Assembly: GCF_030013905.1 (NCBI RefSeq)
Contig: NZ_CP124862.1
Span: forward strand, 2,855,051-2,919,050
Source: Petroclostridium sp. X23
GTDB lineage: Bacteria; Bacillota; Clostridia; SK-Y3
Direction of reading: 5' to 3'
Length of the DNA stretch: 64,000 nucleotides
In this document: positions 1 through 8,458 of the stretch, in pieces
Layout: each line of letters begins with the position of its first letter
Numbering within the stretch: position 1 is the stretch's first letter
Program-made: the position numbers and the translations under genes
Notes under the pieces: generated by a model
What the model was told of the DNA's origin: nothing
Seen by the model: only the letters and a program-made list of their open reading frames with translations
The model's database searches: none

Positions 1-670
1 CGTCCATTTGTTTCTGATATTCTTTCTCTTCCTGGGTAAGACGCTGCATTAATTGACTTCTGGAAACCTGCTTCTGACGTAAGTCTTCTTTCACAGTAAC
101 AACACGGACTTTTATTTTTTCTCTATTTACTTTCTCTTGCTCCGCAATCTCCTTTGCTTCCGCGATCTTATCCTTTATCCCTCTTAGCTGCGCCAGAAGA
201 TTATTATCGTAATCAACAATTTCTTTTACGATTTCCAATCTGGATACAAAATCGGCAAAGCTGGCAGAATCGAACAACACTTCCAAATACGTAGCATTTC
301 CGTCTTCATACATCGTTCTGACCCGTAGTTGGAGCATTTCAAACTGTTGCTCTGCTTCCTCGGATGCTTGTTTTAGTTCTTCTTCTTTCTGTTTTATTTT
401 CTCTTCACTTTCGCGAAGCAATATATTAATCTGTTCCAGTTCATTCTCTGTTTTATCAATTTCCACATCTAACTGTTCCAGCTCATTAGACACACCCTTC
501 TTCTGGGTCTGGACTGATTTCAACTCTTTTTGCGCTTTGTTCATAGCACTATTTACACTATTTAGCTTTTTCTCCAGACTGCCTAAATCTTCTGCATAAA
601 CAGGCAAGGCCACTGCAATAATAAATATACACGATATAATAATAGCTGATAACCTACGCTTTTTCCCCAT
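1..670 (-). CDS. PcsB/EnvC-like coiled-coil cell-wall hydrolase regulator, N-terminal part
   Basis: The gene is cut by the left edge; only its N-terminal 223 residues are visible. The start ATG at 670 follows a purine-rich ribosome site. A signal peptide (about residues 1-26, hydrophobic core IIISCIFIIAVALP, then VYAED) is followed by a long heptad-rich coiled coil with very high Glu, Lys and Gln content. It contains the segment TMYEDGNATYLEVLFDSASF, which is typical of the N-terminal domain of PcsB, CwlO and EnvC-type proteins. In that family the coiled coil docks onto the FtsX extracellular loop and controls a C-terminal M23 or CHAP hydrolase domain, which would lie outside the window. It starts 30 nt after ftsX, so an ftsE-ftsX-pcsB/envC operon is the natural reading. 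The C-terminal enzyme class cannot be seen. Confidence 0.85.
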   Translation of the reverse strand, partial: MGKKRRLSAIIISCIFIIAVALPVYAEDLGSLEKKLNSVNSAMNKAQKELKSVQTQKKGVSNELEQLDVEIDKTENELEQINILLRESEEKIKQKEEELKQASEEAEQQFEMLQLRVRTMYEDGNATYLEVLFDSASFADFVSRLEIVKEIVDYDNNLLAQLRGIKDKIAEAKEIAEQEKVNREKIKVRVVTVKEDLRQKQVSRSQLMQRLTQEEKEYQKQMD

Positions 671-699
671 CCTCTTTCTGTTCCCCCTTACGTTACATG

Positions 700-1599
700 T
701 TATACACGCAAATATTTTCTTATAGATATGGCACTGCCTACGGCACCAATGCTAGTGCCTAAAGAAATAAAAATAATCCCCAGACCCTGCACGATATCCG
801 AAAATTCTCTTAGCTGAAAAATATTTATACTTTGATAAAAAAGTTTTAATGTATAGTTATACCCGTATCCGACCAGCACTAAAGATGATAACGCCCCTAT
901 CATGCCGATAGCCATCCCTTCCATAATAAACGGCCAACGGATAAACCAGTCTGTTGCTCCCACAAACTTCATAATATTAATCTCTTTTCTACGTGCAAAA
1001 ACCGCTAACTTGATGGTATTAGATATAATAAAGACAGCAACCAATGTTAATAACCCCATTACCCATAGACTCGCCATTTTTATAAATTCGGTGATCTTTA
1101 TCAGCTTATCTACCGATTCGCGGTGATTTCTAATCTTTGCGACCCCTTGTATGGCCCCCAGTTGAGTAATGACCTCGTCTACAACTTCAATATCTTCAAC
1201 ATCATCTTTAAGATTAATAACAAAAGCATTCCTTAAGGGGTTATGCTTATCAAACCCTTCTAAAACATGCGCATCTTCCCCTAACTGCTCTCTGTAATTT
1301 TCCAAGGCTTGCTCTTTTGTTTCAAGAATACACTCTTTAACATGAGAAATATTTTTTATTTCCTGCTCTATTTGATCTAACCGACTTTCCGGTTCATTTT
1401 CGTCAACAAATACTTTGATCTGCCATTGCTCTTTAACCTGGCCGCCAATATAATTTAAATTAGATGTTATAAGGGCAAACATGCCGAAAATCACCAAGCT
1501 TGCCATTACTGTACTAATAGATGCCAAACTCATAATACGATTAGACCAGATACTGGCTAACCCTTCTTTTACAAAATATTCTATCGTTTTAACTTTCAT
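700..1599 (-). CDS. ftsX: Cell division ABC transporter permease FtsX
   Basis: This 299-aa membrane protein has the FtsX layout: one N-terminal membrane segment (about residues 25-47), a roughly 120-residue extracellular loop, then three more segments near the C-terminus (MASLWVMGLLTLVAVFII, the FIMEGMAIGMIGALSS region, and the GLGIIFISLGTSIG region). FtsX relays ATP hydrolysis by FtsE across the membrane to a peptidoglycan hydrolase, here probably the coiled-coil protein encoded just downstream. I chose the ATG at 1599 (MKVKTIEYF) over one 11 codons upstream because AGAAAGG lies about 10 nt before it and the family normally starts there. It overlaps the end of ftsE by 11 nt, which implies translational coupling. 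Confidence 0.95.
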   Translation of the reverse strand: MKVKTIEYFVKEGLASIWSNRIMSLASISTVMASLVIFGMFALITSNLNYIGGQVKEQWQIKVFVDENEPESRLDQIEQEIKNISHVKECILETKEQALENYREQLGEDAHVLEGFDKHNPLRNAFVINLKDDVEDIEVVDEVITQLGAIQGVAKIRNHRESVDKLIKITEFIKMASLWVMGLLTLVAVFIISNTIKLAVFARRKEINIMKFVGATDWFIRWPFIMEGMAIGMIGALSSLVLVGYGYNYTLKLFYQSINIFQLREFSDIVQGLGIIFISLGTSIGAVGSAISIRKYLRV

Positions 1600-2275
1600 A
1601 GCCGTATGCGCCTTTCTCTTCATCACGGGCAATCATACCCTTTTCCAGTGCAATAACCCGTTTTTTCATACTATTTACAATTTCTTTTGCATGGGTAGCC
1701 ATTACTACCGTTGTACCTCTTTTGTTAATATCGTGTATCAATTTTACAATATCCCAAGCCGTCTCCGGATCAAGATTGCCGGTAGGTTCATCTGCAATAA
1801 GTACTGCCGGATTATTTGCCAATGCACGGGCCAAAGAAACTCTTTGCTGCTCTCCCCCTGATAATTGATGCGGATACATCTTTGCCTTATGGCTTAATCC
1901 TACCATGCTTAACAGAAAGGGAACCTGTCTCCTAATTTCTTTAGAAGAAGCTTCGACTACCTGCATTGCAAAGGAAACATTTTCATATACTGTCTTATTA
2001 GGAAGCAAACGGAAGTCTTGAAATACCACGCCAATACTTCTCCTTAAATATGGGATATCTTTTCTGGCTAGATTACATATATCAAAATCATTGATAATAA
2101 TATTACCGGAAGTGGGCACTTCTTCTCTCATCAACAGCTTTATCAAAGTAGATTTCCCCGCCCCGCTGGGACCCACTACAAAAACAAACTCACCTTTATT
2201 TATGAATAGGCTAATATCATTTAGCGCCATTGTACCATTGCTGTATGTTTTGGATACATGTGTAAGTAATATCAA
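1589..2275 (-). CDS. ftsE: Cell division ATP-binding protein FtsE
   Basis: A 228-aa ABC ATPase of full family length. Walker A is GPSGAGKST (residues 35-43), the signature is LSGGEQQRVSLARAL, and Walker B is VLIADEPTGNLD. The small size, lack of an extra C-terminal domain and overlap with ftsX identify it as FtsE rather than a generic LolD-type ATPase. It sits on the inner face of the membrane with FtsX and links septal wall hydrolysis to division. It is the first gene of the operon; the 400 nt upstream hold repeats and the terminator of the next transcription unit, so a promoter probably lies in 2280-2395. Confidence 0.96.
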   Translation of the reverse strand: MILLTHVSKTYSNGTMALNDISLFINKGEFVFVVGPSGAGKSTLIKLLMREEVPTSGNIIINDFDICNLARKDIPYLRRSIGVVFQDFRLLPNKTVYENVSFAMQVVEASSKEIRRQVPFLLSMVGLSHKAKMYPHQLSGGEQQRVSLARALANNPAVLIADEPTGNLDPETAWDIVKLIHDINKRGTTVVMATHAKEIVNSMKKRVIALEKGMIARDEEKGAYGYES

Positions 2276-2396
2276 AATTTAACACCTTCTACTATATAAT
2301 TAATCCATTTTCATTATTCTACATAACATGACAAAAATCCTTCTTATTTCCCACTTTTTTTTGTAAAAATATAGAAGTCAATTTTTGGAACTATAT

Positions 2397-2539
2397 AGGA
2401 GGATGTGAAAAAGTGCTTGATCGGTTAGGGCAACACATAGGGACAGGGCCGCAGTCCGGCCAAAAACCAGGCCTCACAGCAGACCAGTCCCCAAGTCTTG
2501 CCCTTCTATGTGCTAAATTAGACTTTTTCACACTCTTCT
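2397..2539. repeat. 143-bp imperfect palindromic element, copy 1
   Basis: The element begins AGGAGGATGTGA and ends TCACACTCTTCT, an imperfect terminal inverted repeat. Inside are CATAGGGACAGGG and, on the other arm, CAGTCCCCAAG. A second element of nearly the same length with the same ends is at 44518-44661. A diverged relative is at 17356-17490 and a partial one near 7021-7056. It encodes nothing convincing and resembles a non-autonomous mobile or REP-type sequence. Confidence 0.7.
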
Positions 2540-2563
2540 ATTATTGTAAGAAAAGATAGTAAA

Positions 2564-2594
2564 TAAAAAAACCTGGGCAAATTATTTCCCAGGT
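2564..2594 (-). terminator. Rho-independent terminator after the PucR-type regulator
   Basis: Read on the minus strand, ACCTGGG, a short loop and CCCAGGT form a 7-bp stem followed directly by a run of seven U. It lies about 90 nt beyond the stop codon of the regulator gene. Confidence 0.8.
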
Positions 2595-2684
2595 GTCGTG
2601 TTAGCTCACGGTTCACAGATTATATAATTGTTTATAAAGCTATGAGCTGTGAGCATTAATATTTTTTATTGTCACGAGTTTTTA

Positions 2685-3770
2685 TTAAATTTTAATTGGA
2701 TTTGAATCCAGATATTTTTTAACCATCATAGCTACTTTGAATACGATGGCATGATCAAAAATTCTTAAATCCAATCCGGTTAATTTCTGTATCTTATCTA
2801 ACCGATAGACAAGTGTATTTCTATGAACAAATAATTTACGGGATGTTTCACTAACATTTAAATTATTCTCAAAAAACTTTTTAATGGTTATGATTGTTTC
2901 TTCATCCAATGCATCAATAGATTCTTTCTTAAACACCTCTGCCAGAAACAATTCACATAAAGTAGTCGGAAGCTGGTATATTAATCTACCTATACCAAGG
3001 TTATCATAATTAATGATGTAATTCTCTGTATCAAAAACTTTACCTACTTCTAACGCAACTTGCGCCTCTTTATATGATTTTGCCAACTGCCTAATATTTC
3101 CTACCACACTGCCTATACCTACATAAAGTTTCATTAACGCCTCAGTATGAATGGTATCTACAATAGTCTTTGCAATCTTTTCTACTTCCTCTGTTTCATC
3201 CACACTTTTCACTTCTTTTATTAATACGATATTATGATCATCTATTACAAAAACAAAATCTTTAGTTTTGCCCGGAAACAAATTTTGAATAGTATCATAC
3301 ACATAAAGGTCATTTCCATCATAAGTACGTATCAAAAAGGCTACTCTTGGCGCGTCTATCTGTAGATGCAGTTCCTTAGCCTTCACAGCAACATCTCCCG
3401 GCAACGTGTTATCTAATATTACATTTTTTATAAATGTACCTTTATCAAACTTTTCATCATAATACTGTTTTATATTGTCTACACTGACGGCAATCAGCGA
3501 ACAATACTTTTCTGCCTCGCTATCAGCTCCCGAAACATAAATAATATATTCTAACCGATTCTTTTTGATAATAGGTTTATAAGTGCGTTCGTCCAGCACA
3601 ACTGTAGTATGACTGTCCTCTATCTTCTCAAGCACTTCATCCATTTGATCCCCATTTTTGACGGTATTCGAACAAGCGACCATGTATCCCGTATCATCTA
3701 TAACCCCGATTTCTCTATTAATAATCTCTTTCATCTCATTCACAATATTTTGAAACAATCGATTGGACAT
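2685..3770 (-). CDS. PucR/CdaR-family helix-turn-helix transcriptional regulator
   Basis: A 361-aa protein. The C-terminal 60 residues carry the PucR-type HTH (SETSRKLFVHRNTLVYRLDK, then KLTGLDLR), and the middle resembles the GGDEF-like domain usual in CdaR-type regulators (VGIGSVVGNIRQLAKSYKEA). The N-terminal 130 residues, with EIGVIDDTGYMVACS, look like a sugar-diacid or CdaR-type ligand domain. In known members this class regulates sugar-diacid, purine or amino acid catabolism; the ligand here is unknown. The ATG at 3770 is preceded by AAGGAGGTG at 6 nt, so the 11 codons upstream are not used. It lies just downstream of the UgpC-type ATPase, separated by a terminator, so any regulatory link is only inferred from proximity. 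Confidence 0.85.
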   Translation of the reverse strand: MSNRLFQNIVNEMKEIINREIGVIDDTGYMVACSNTVKNGDQMDEVLEKIEDSHTTVVLDERTYKPIIKKNRLEYIIYVSGADSEAEKYCSLIAVSVDNIKQYYDEKFDKGTFIKNVILDNTLPGDVAVKAKELHLQIDAPRVAFLIRTYDGNDLYVYDTIQNLFPGKTKDFVFVIDDHNIVLIKEVKSVDETEEVEKIAKTIVDTIHTEALMKLYVGIGSVVGNIRQLAKSYKEAQVALEVGKVFDTENYIINYDNLGIGRLIYQLPTTLCELFLAEVFKKESIDALDEETIITIKKFFENNLNVSETSRKLFVHRNTLVYRLDKIQKLTGLDLRIFDHAIVFKVAMMVKKYLDSNPIKI

Positions 3771-3813
3771 CTTCAACACCTCCTTGTATATAGTATACAA
3801 CAAATTTATAAAT

Positions 3814-3860
3814 AAAAAAAGGAGGAAATGTATTCCATTGAATAATTTCTTCCTTTTTTT
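3814..3860. terminator. Hairpin terminator between UgpC-type ATPase and regulator
   Basis: A-tract, GGAGGAAAT, loop, ATTTCTTCC, T-tract; the stem has one mismatch. The flanking A and T tracts make it usable in both directions. On the minus strand it directly follows the stop codon of the ATPase gene. Confidence 0.75.
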
Positions 3861-3863
3861 TAA

Positions 3864-4976
3864 TTAGTTGATGATAGCTCTTTGAGTATCTGCATCAAAT
3901 AGATGGATTTTATTCATATCAACAATAACCTTAATGACTTCTCCAGCTTTCACCTTGGTCTTAGGATCAACTCTTGCAATAAAGGTTACACCTTCCACTG
4001 TCATATATAAATAAGTCTCTGCACCCACCGTTTTAACAGATTGGACCTTGGCTTTAATAAAACCTCCAGCCATTTGTACGACATCCGTTTCTTCATCGTA
4101 AACATTTTCAGACCTGATGCCCATAACCACTTCTCTGCCAATATATCCCGCATCTTCTAACTTCTTTGCCGCCTCTCCAGGAAGAACTATTTCATTCTTA
4201 CCGAATACAAGATGGATTTGGTCATCCTTTTTTACCACCATAACATTTATAAAGTTCATCTGAGGACTTCCTATAAACCCAGCAACAAACATGTTATTAG
4301 GTTTGGAATATAGATCTTCCGGAGAGTCTATTTGTTGAATAAATCCATCTTTCATCACAACCAGTCTGGTTCCCATCATCATCGCTTCTGTCTGATCATG
4401 CGTAACATAGATAAATGTTGTCTCAAGCCTCTGATGCAGCTTGCTAAGCTCAGCCCTCATCTGTACTCTTAGTTTAGCTTCGAGATTGGAAAGAGGCTCA
4501 TCCATCAAAAACACTTTTGGCTTACGTACAATGGCACGTCCCAACGCCACTTTCTGTCTTTGCTCGCTTGATAAGGCCTGAGGTTGCTTATCCAACAGTT
4601 GAACGATATCAAGAATTTCTGCCGCTTCATCAACCCGTACCTTTATTTCTTCCTTTGGAGTCTTTCTGAGCTTCAAGCCGAATGCCATGTTTTCAAAAAC
4701 TGTCATGTGTGGATAAAGAGCATAGTTCTGAAAAACCATCGCGATATCCCTATCTTTTGGCGCAACCTCATTCACCAGTCTCTCACCGATATAAAGCTCT
4801 CCTTGAGTGACTTCTTCTAAACCGGCAATCATTTTTAATGTTGTCGATTTACCGCAACCGGATGGGCCAACTAAAATCAGAAACTCTTTATCATCGATAT
4901 CAAGATTGAAATCACTAACTGCAGTAACTCCCCCTGCATATCTTTTGTAAACATTTTTTAGCTTTAAGCTTGCCAT
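3864..4976 (-). CDS. ugpC: UgpC/MsmX-type sugar ABC transporter ATPase with altered signature motif
   Basis: At 370 aa this matches the shared sugar-transporter ATPases (UgpC, MsmX, MsmK) that energise several separate oligosaccharide permeases. The N-terminal nucleotide-binding domain has Walker A GPSGCGKST (37-45), Q-loop region VFQNYALYPH and Walker B VFLMDE (155-160). The last about 130 residues are the TOBE/OB-fold regulatory domain. Two key motifs are changed: the ABC signature normally LSGGQ reads LSSEQ (135-139, bases 4560-4574) and the D-loop normally SNLD reads SNLE (163-166). Both were checked against the DNA. The next signature residues (RQKVALGRAIVR) are normal and the frame is intact, so the gene is not simply decayed. 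RBS GGAGGGG precedes the ATG. No permease or binding protein gene is adjacent, as is usual for this class. Confidence 0.88.
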   Translation of the reverse strand: MASLKLKNVYKRYAGGVTAVSDFNLDIDDKEFLILVGPSGCGKSTTLKMIAGLEEVTQGELYIGERLVNEVAPKDRDIAMVFQNYALYPHMTVFENMAFGLKLRKTPKEEIKVRVDEAAEILDIVQLLDKQPQALSSEQRQKVALGRAIVRKPKVFLMDEPLSNLEAKLRVQMRAELSKLHQRLETTFIYVTHDQTEAMMMGTRLVVMKDGFIQQIDSPEDLYSKPNNMFVAGFIGSPQMNFINVMVVKKDDQIHLVFGKNEIVLPGEAAKKLEDAGYIGREVVMGIRSENVYDEETDVVQMAGGFIKAKVQSVKTVGAETYLYMTVEGVTFIARVDPKTKVKAGEVIKVIVDMNKIHLFDADTQRAIIN

Positions 4977-5364
4977 ACTACGCCCCCTCCTAAAATTTAT
5001 GTCTCTTTATATCTATATCTTATATATCTACTATAGCATACGGCTTATCCTTATGTTAGGACAGATTTTCACAAAATTAAAAGATCATTTTAGTGACAAT
5101 GCATAAACTAAATAACAATTAATAGTGAATAGTGAATAATGAATAGTGCTTTCTTTAAATTCTATAATTGTCTTGCTACAAGCATTATTTATATAAATAG
5201 CGATAAAAAATTTATAATAATGATCAAATAAGGAACAACTTGTTCTGTGTAAAATCTTTAAAAACGGTTAATATATCGAAACAAAAGACAGAAAAAGTAT
5301 AAACTATCTCTGCCCTCAAATCATTATTAATTATTAGTTATTCACTATCCATTATTAATTGCCT
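4977..5364. other. Gene-free stretch with heptamer repeats
   Basis: This 388-bp stretch should hold the promoter of the ATPase gene (candidate -10 TATAGT near 5030) but no clear -35. Around 5117-5150 there are repeated GAATAGT/GAATAAT heptamers, and near 5322-5358 the inverted form (ATTATTAATTATTAG, TTCACTATCCATTATT). No open reading frame or RNA gene was recognised. Confidence 0.5.
5117..5150. repeat. Heptamer array GAATAGT
   Basis: Repeated GTGAATAGTGAATAATGAATAG units. Same family as arrays at 23531, 24905, 29618 and 35399. Confidence 0.55.
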
Positions 5365-6771
5365 TTATCTCACTCCTGCTGCAATTCTGATTTGTGCCTG
5401 ATGCTCTTCATTCATCAAACCATCATTATGCCTTGTACTATTTTTAAAATGTATATCAAAATGACCTTGAAAATTATTCTCTTCCTTTATAGTTTCTATA
5501 TCATGGGGCATATTGGCAACTGATGCTGCTATTTTTCTTCCGTTTACTTCTACTATAGACGCTCTTTCAGCCCAGCTCCACTTATTACCCCATATTTCAT
5601 ACATAATAGCTGCATCTTGCGCTGTTAATGGTTCACAATCTGCATGATTGGCCCCGATACTTCTTTTAATATTATAGCTTTTTCCGGTTGCAAAATCAGT
5701 TACCTTTGCCTGTGCTTCTATTGGAAACACATACTGTGCTTGCGTCCACCAGTCCAGGTATTCCCCATATTCCGCACCCGGTGTAGAAGTAACAGGAACA
5801 TGGTGTACAGGTATACGCAGCTTTTGCCCCACGCTTAGCATGGATTGCAGGGTTAAATTATTGGCTTTAAGCAGTTCTGCTTGCGGTATTCCATACTGAA
5901 TACTTAAATTCCAAATGATATCCCCTTTTTGAACAACATGCTCACTATAGGTAATGTATGGCTCCGTACTCGCAGGAGGCATTTCAGGCTGCGGTTGTAT
6001 ATCCGTCTCAGTTTTCTGGCTATCTGAAGGGATAACCAACTTTTGGCCAACATATATTACAGAAGACTCGGTCAAATGATTGGCTGTCAGAATATCCTGC
6101 GCAGAAACATTATATTTTGCACCTATTTTCCAAATACTCTCACCGCTGATTACGGTGTGAATAGTATTTGTTTCTTCAGATACCGGTTGATCTGCAACCT
6201 GAGATTTTGGAATCAATAATTTTTGCCCTATATTCAAAGAAGTATTAGGATCGATTCTATTAAGTTCTGCAATTTGCTGAATACTCATTTTATAAAAATC
6301 AGATATCTTCCACAAAGTATCCCCACTCACTACAGTATGAACAGTATATTCTGTGGATGGTTCTACAGATTCTGGTGCAGGTATGTATATTTTTTGCCCT
6401 ATCATAAGTGACTTATTAGGATCAATTTTATTAAGATCAACGATCGCTTGAATACTTACCTTATAGGTATCCGCAATTTTCCATAGTACATCTCCACTTT
6501 TCACTGTGTACTCTATCGTGCTATCCGAAATAGTTACCGGTATTTTTAGCTGCTGACCCACAATAATACTTGTTCCGGTAATATTGTTTGCCTGTATGAT
6601 GGCCTCAATGCTCACACTATACTTCACGCTAATCTTCCACAGTGACTCTCCCGATATAACCGTGTGCGCAATATAGATGCTATCAGCTGCCTTTGCAGGA
6701 GTTCCAGTATGGAAAGCCAGTACAGCAGAAATTCCAAGTACTGCTAACCCTTTAACTAATCTGCCCTTCAC
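5365..6771 (-). CDS. Secreted five-LysM-repeat cell-wall-binding protein
   Basis: A 468-aa exported protein. A signal peptide (residues 1-28, ending PAKAAD) is followed by five LysM domains at about 31-78, 86-132, 144-190, 205-252 and 277-323. Each has the pattern (V)xSGDxLWKIS...Y.VS...I...N......I.VGQKL.IP. LysM binds N-acetylglucosamine in peptidoglycan or spore cortex. The last about 125 residues form a separate domain (KVTDFATGKSYNIKRSIG, DCEPLTAQDAAIMYEIWG, HFDIHFKNSTRHNDG) seen in clostridial LysM proteins but of unknown function. No known hydrolase catalytic motif was recognised. The start is GTG at 6771 after AAGGGGG. Flanked by gene-free stretches, it appears monocistronic. Confidence 0.88.
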   Translation of the reverse strand: MKGRLVKGLAVLGISAVLAFHTGTPAKAADSIYIAHTVISGESLWKISVKYSVSIEAIIQANNITGTSIIVGQQLKIPVTISDSTIEYTVKSGDVLWKIADTYKVSIQAIVDLNKIDPNKSLMIGQKIYIPAPESVEPSTEYTVHTVVSGDTLWKISDFYKMSIQQIAELNRIDPNTSLNIGQKLLIPKSQVADQPVSEETNTIHTVISGESIWKIGAKYNVSAQDILTANHLTESSVIYVGQKLVIPSDSQKTETDIQPQPEMPPASTEPYITYSEHVVQKGDIIWNLSIQYGIPQAELLKANNLTLQSMLSVGQKLRIPVHHVPVTSTPGAEYGEYLDWWTQAQYVFPIEAQAKVTDFATGKSYNIKRSIGANHADCEPLTAQDAAIMYEIWGNKWSWAERASIVEVNGRKIAASVANMPHDIETIKEENNFQGHFDIHFKNSTRHNDGLMNEEHQAQIRIAAGVR

Positions 6772-7267
6772 AATATTCGTCCCCCTTGTTTACATAACGT
6801 TATTTTTGTAATAAAAAAATAGAATAATATTATTGGGATACATTATGCACTAGAATTATCAGATCATATATTGCATTATGTATACTTAATATTCTTCTGT
6901 CTTATATATCGTCAATCAAGGGAGAAACTTAAGATGTAAATAATGGAAACCCTCACTTTATGTCTACAATTCGAATGATGTTTTCACTATTGTTAAGTTT
7001 ATTTACATTTATACAGAAGACTGTGATAAAGTCGAATTTAGCACACCCTCCTACATATAGTTTTGATTTACTACACCAGTCGAGGTTGCTAAAATTGTCT
7101 CTGAGAAATCATTTTTGCAATTTGCTCCATCCTATGGGCGGCATTATGATCCCTCTTCCCTAATAAAATTTGCATATATTATTACAATTTTTTTAAATCA
7201 AGATATAAATCTGTTACGTCTTAATTCTATATTACACTATTAGCCATTCAATAGTCATATACTTTAT
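6772..7267. other. Gene-free stretch with a degenerate repeat copy
   Basis: This 496-bp stretch holds no credible gene; the one plus-strand frame (6960-7163) lacks a ribosome site and resembles no family. At 7021-7056, read on the minus strand, TGTGCTAAATTCGACTT followed by TATCACAG matches the right arm of the 2397-2539 element with about three mismatches in 25 bases, so this is probably a decayed copy. Confidence 0.45.
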
Positions 7268-7855
7268 TTAAAAAAGTACAATTCCCAGCACACCCGCACC
7301 AATAATCACAAAGATCGGATGAACCTTTGTTTTTATAAGCGAAAAAAACGCAACAACAGTCATGAGTATACTTTTCAATTCAAACAAATGTACCGACCCC
7401 ATATTGATGTTATACCCGTTTTCCATCATTTGACCAGGTGCTGCTGCAACTATACCACTGCTCAGAGCAATCTTTACAGCCGCAAACACAATAATCCCGG
7501 TTATCACAGGTCTTAATCCATACAGTGCGGATTGTACCGCCGGATACTGATATATTTTAAAGAAGAAAACCGCTACTACAATAACCACCAACGCACATGG
7601 CAGCGCAATCCCGAGGAATGCCGCAATCACCCCGCCAACCCCCGCTACCTTATATCCTAATCCGACAGCGGCATTCACTGCCACCGATCCTGGGCACATA
7701 CCTGCAATTGCAACAATATCGGTTACTTCTGCCGTAGTAGCCCAATGATTTGCTTCCAGCTCTTTGAGCATAATAGGAATCATGACATATCCCCCGCCAA
7801 AAGAAAAGAAACTCAGCTTAACAAATACTATAAATAATTTTAATAGCAGTGTCAC
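7268..7855 (-). CDS. chrA: Chromate transporter subunit (short CHR protein), second of pair
   Basis: A 195-aa polytopic membrane protein with the CHR signature FSFGGGYVMIPIM near the N-terminus and PGSVAVNAAVGLGYKVAG. It is half the length of fused ChrA proteins, and the preceding gene encodes the other half. Short CHR pairs act as heteromers; members of the superfamily export chromate, though in many bacteria the natural anion is unknown. The start is GTG at 7855, overlapping the stop codon of the first subunit by one base, so translation is coupled. Confidence 0.88.
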   Translation of the reverse strand: MTLLLKLFIVFVKLSFFSFGGGYVMIPIMLKELEANHWATTAEVTDIVAIAGMCPGSVAVNAAVGLGYKVAGVGGVIAAFLGIALPCALVVIVVAVFFFKIYQYPAVQSALYGLRPVITGIIVFAAVKIALSSGIVAAAPGQMMENGYNINMGSVHLFELKSILMTVVAFFSLIKTKVHPIFVIIGAGVLGIVLF

Positions 7856-8454
7856 TACTGTTCACCATCCTTTCCCTCTGATATGTCCTTTTTGGCCAAA
7901 ACGCATTTTACCTGTTTGACCACGATGCCTGCTACTGCACCAAACACAATAAGAGGAATAGGGGCTATATTAAAAAACGTGGAAGCGACAAAAGCTAAAA
8001 TCATGATTATAACTGTTGTTACGTCTACTAATGATGTCTTAGCTATTTTATAAGCTGCATATGCTATCAAACCGATAATCGCAGGCCGGATCCCCTGGAA
8101 AGCCGACTGCACAACAGGATTATCGCTAACTTTCGAAAATAATATGGACAGTGTCAACACGATCCCTACAGAAGGTGTTAAATTCCCAATGATCGAAATA
8201 ATGGATCCGGAAAGTCCTGCAACCGTATATCCTATGAACCCTGCCGCATTTAACGCAATTGCACCCGGCAAAGCCTGTGCAACGGCAAAAATATCAACGA
8301 TCTGCTCTTTTTCCATCCACTTCTTTTCTTCTACGACTTCTCGTTCTATCAGTGGTACCGCTGCATATCCTCCCCCAAAACTGAAACAACCGAGTTTAAA
8401 GAAAAGCATATAAAGTTCAATAAAAATAGATACTTTGTTCTTACTTTTACTCAC
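7855..8454 (-). CDS. chrA: Chromate transporter subunit (short CHR protein), first of pair
   Basis: A 199-aa membrane protein with the CHR motif CFSFGGGYAAVPLIEREVVE and QALPGAIALNAAGFIGY, homologous to its downstream partner. It has about six hydrophobic segments. The start is GTG at 8454 with GGGGTG upstream, only 4 nt after the stop of the ROK regulator, so all three genes form one transcript. Chromate efflux is the textbook role; transport of another oxyanion is equally possible. Confidence 0.88.
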   Translation of the reverse strand: MSKSKNKVSIFIELYMLFFKLGCFSFGGGYAAVPLIEREVVEEKKWMEKEQIVDIFAVAQALPGAIALNAAGFIGYTVAGLSGSIISIIGNLTPSVGIVLTLSILFSKVSDNPVVQSAFQGIRPAIIGLIAYAAYKIAKTSLVDVTTVIIMILAFVASTFFNIAPIPLIVFGAVAGIVVKQVKCVLAKKDISEGKDGEQ

Positions 8455-8458
8455 AAAA

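Noticed and set aside
6960..7163. 67-aa plus-strand ORF
   Set aside because: No ribosome site, composition unlike neighbours, and it crosses a degenerate repeat copy.
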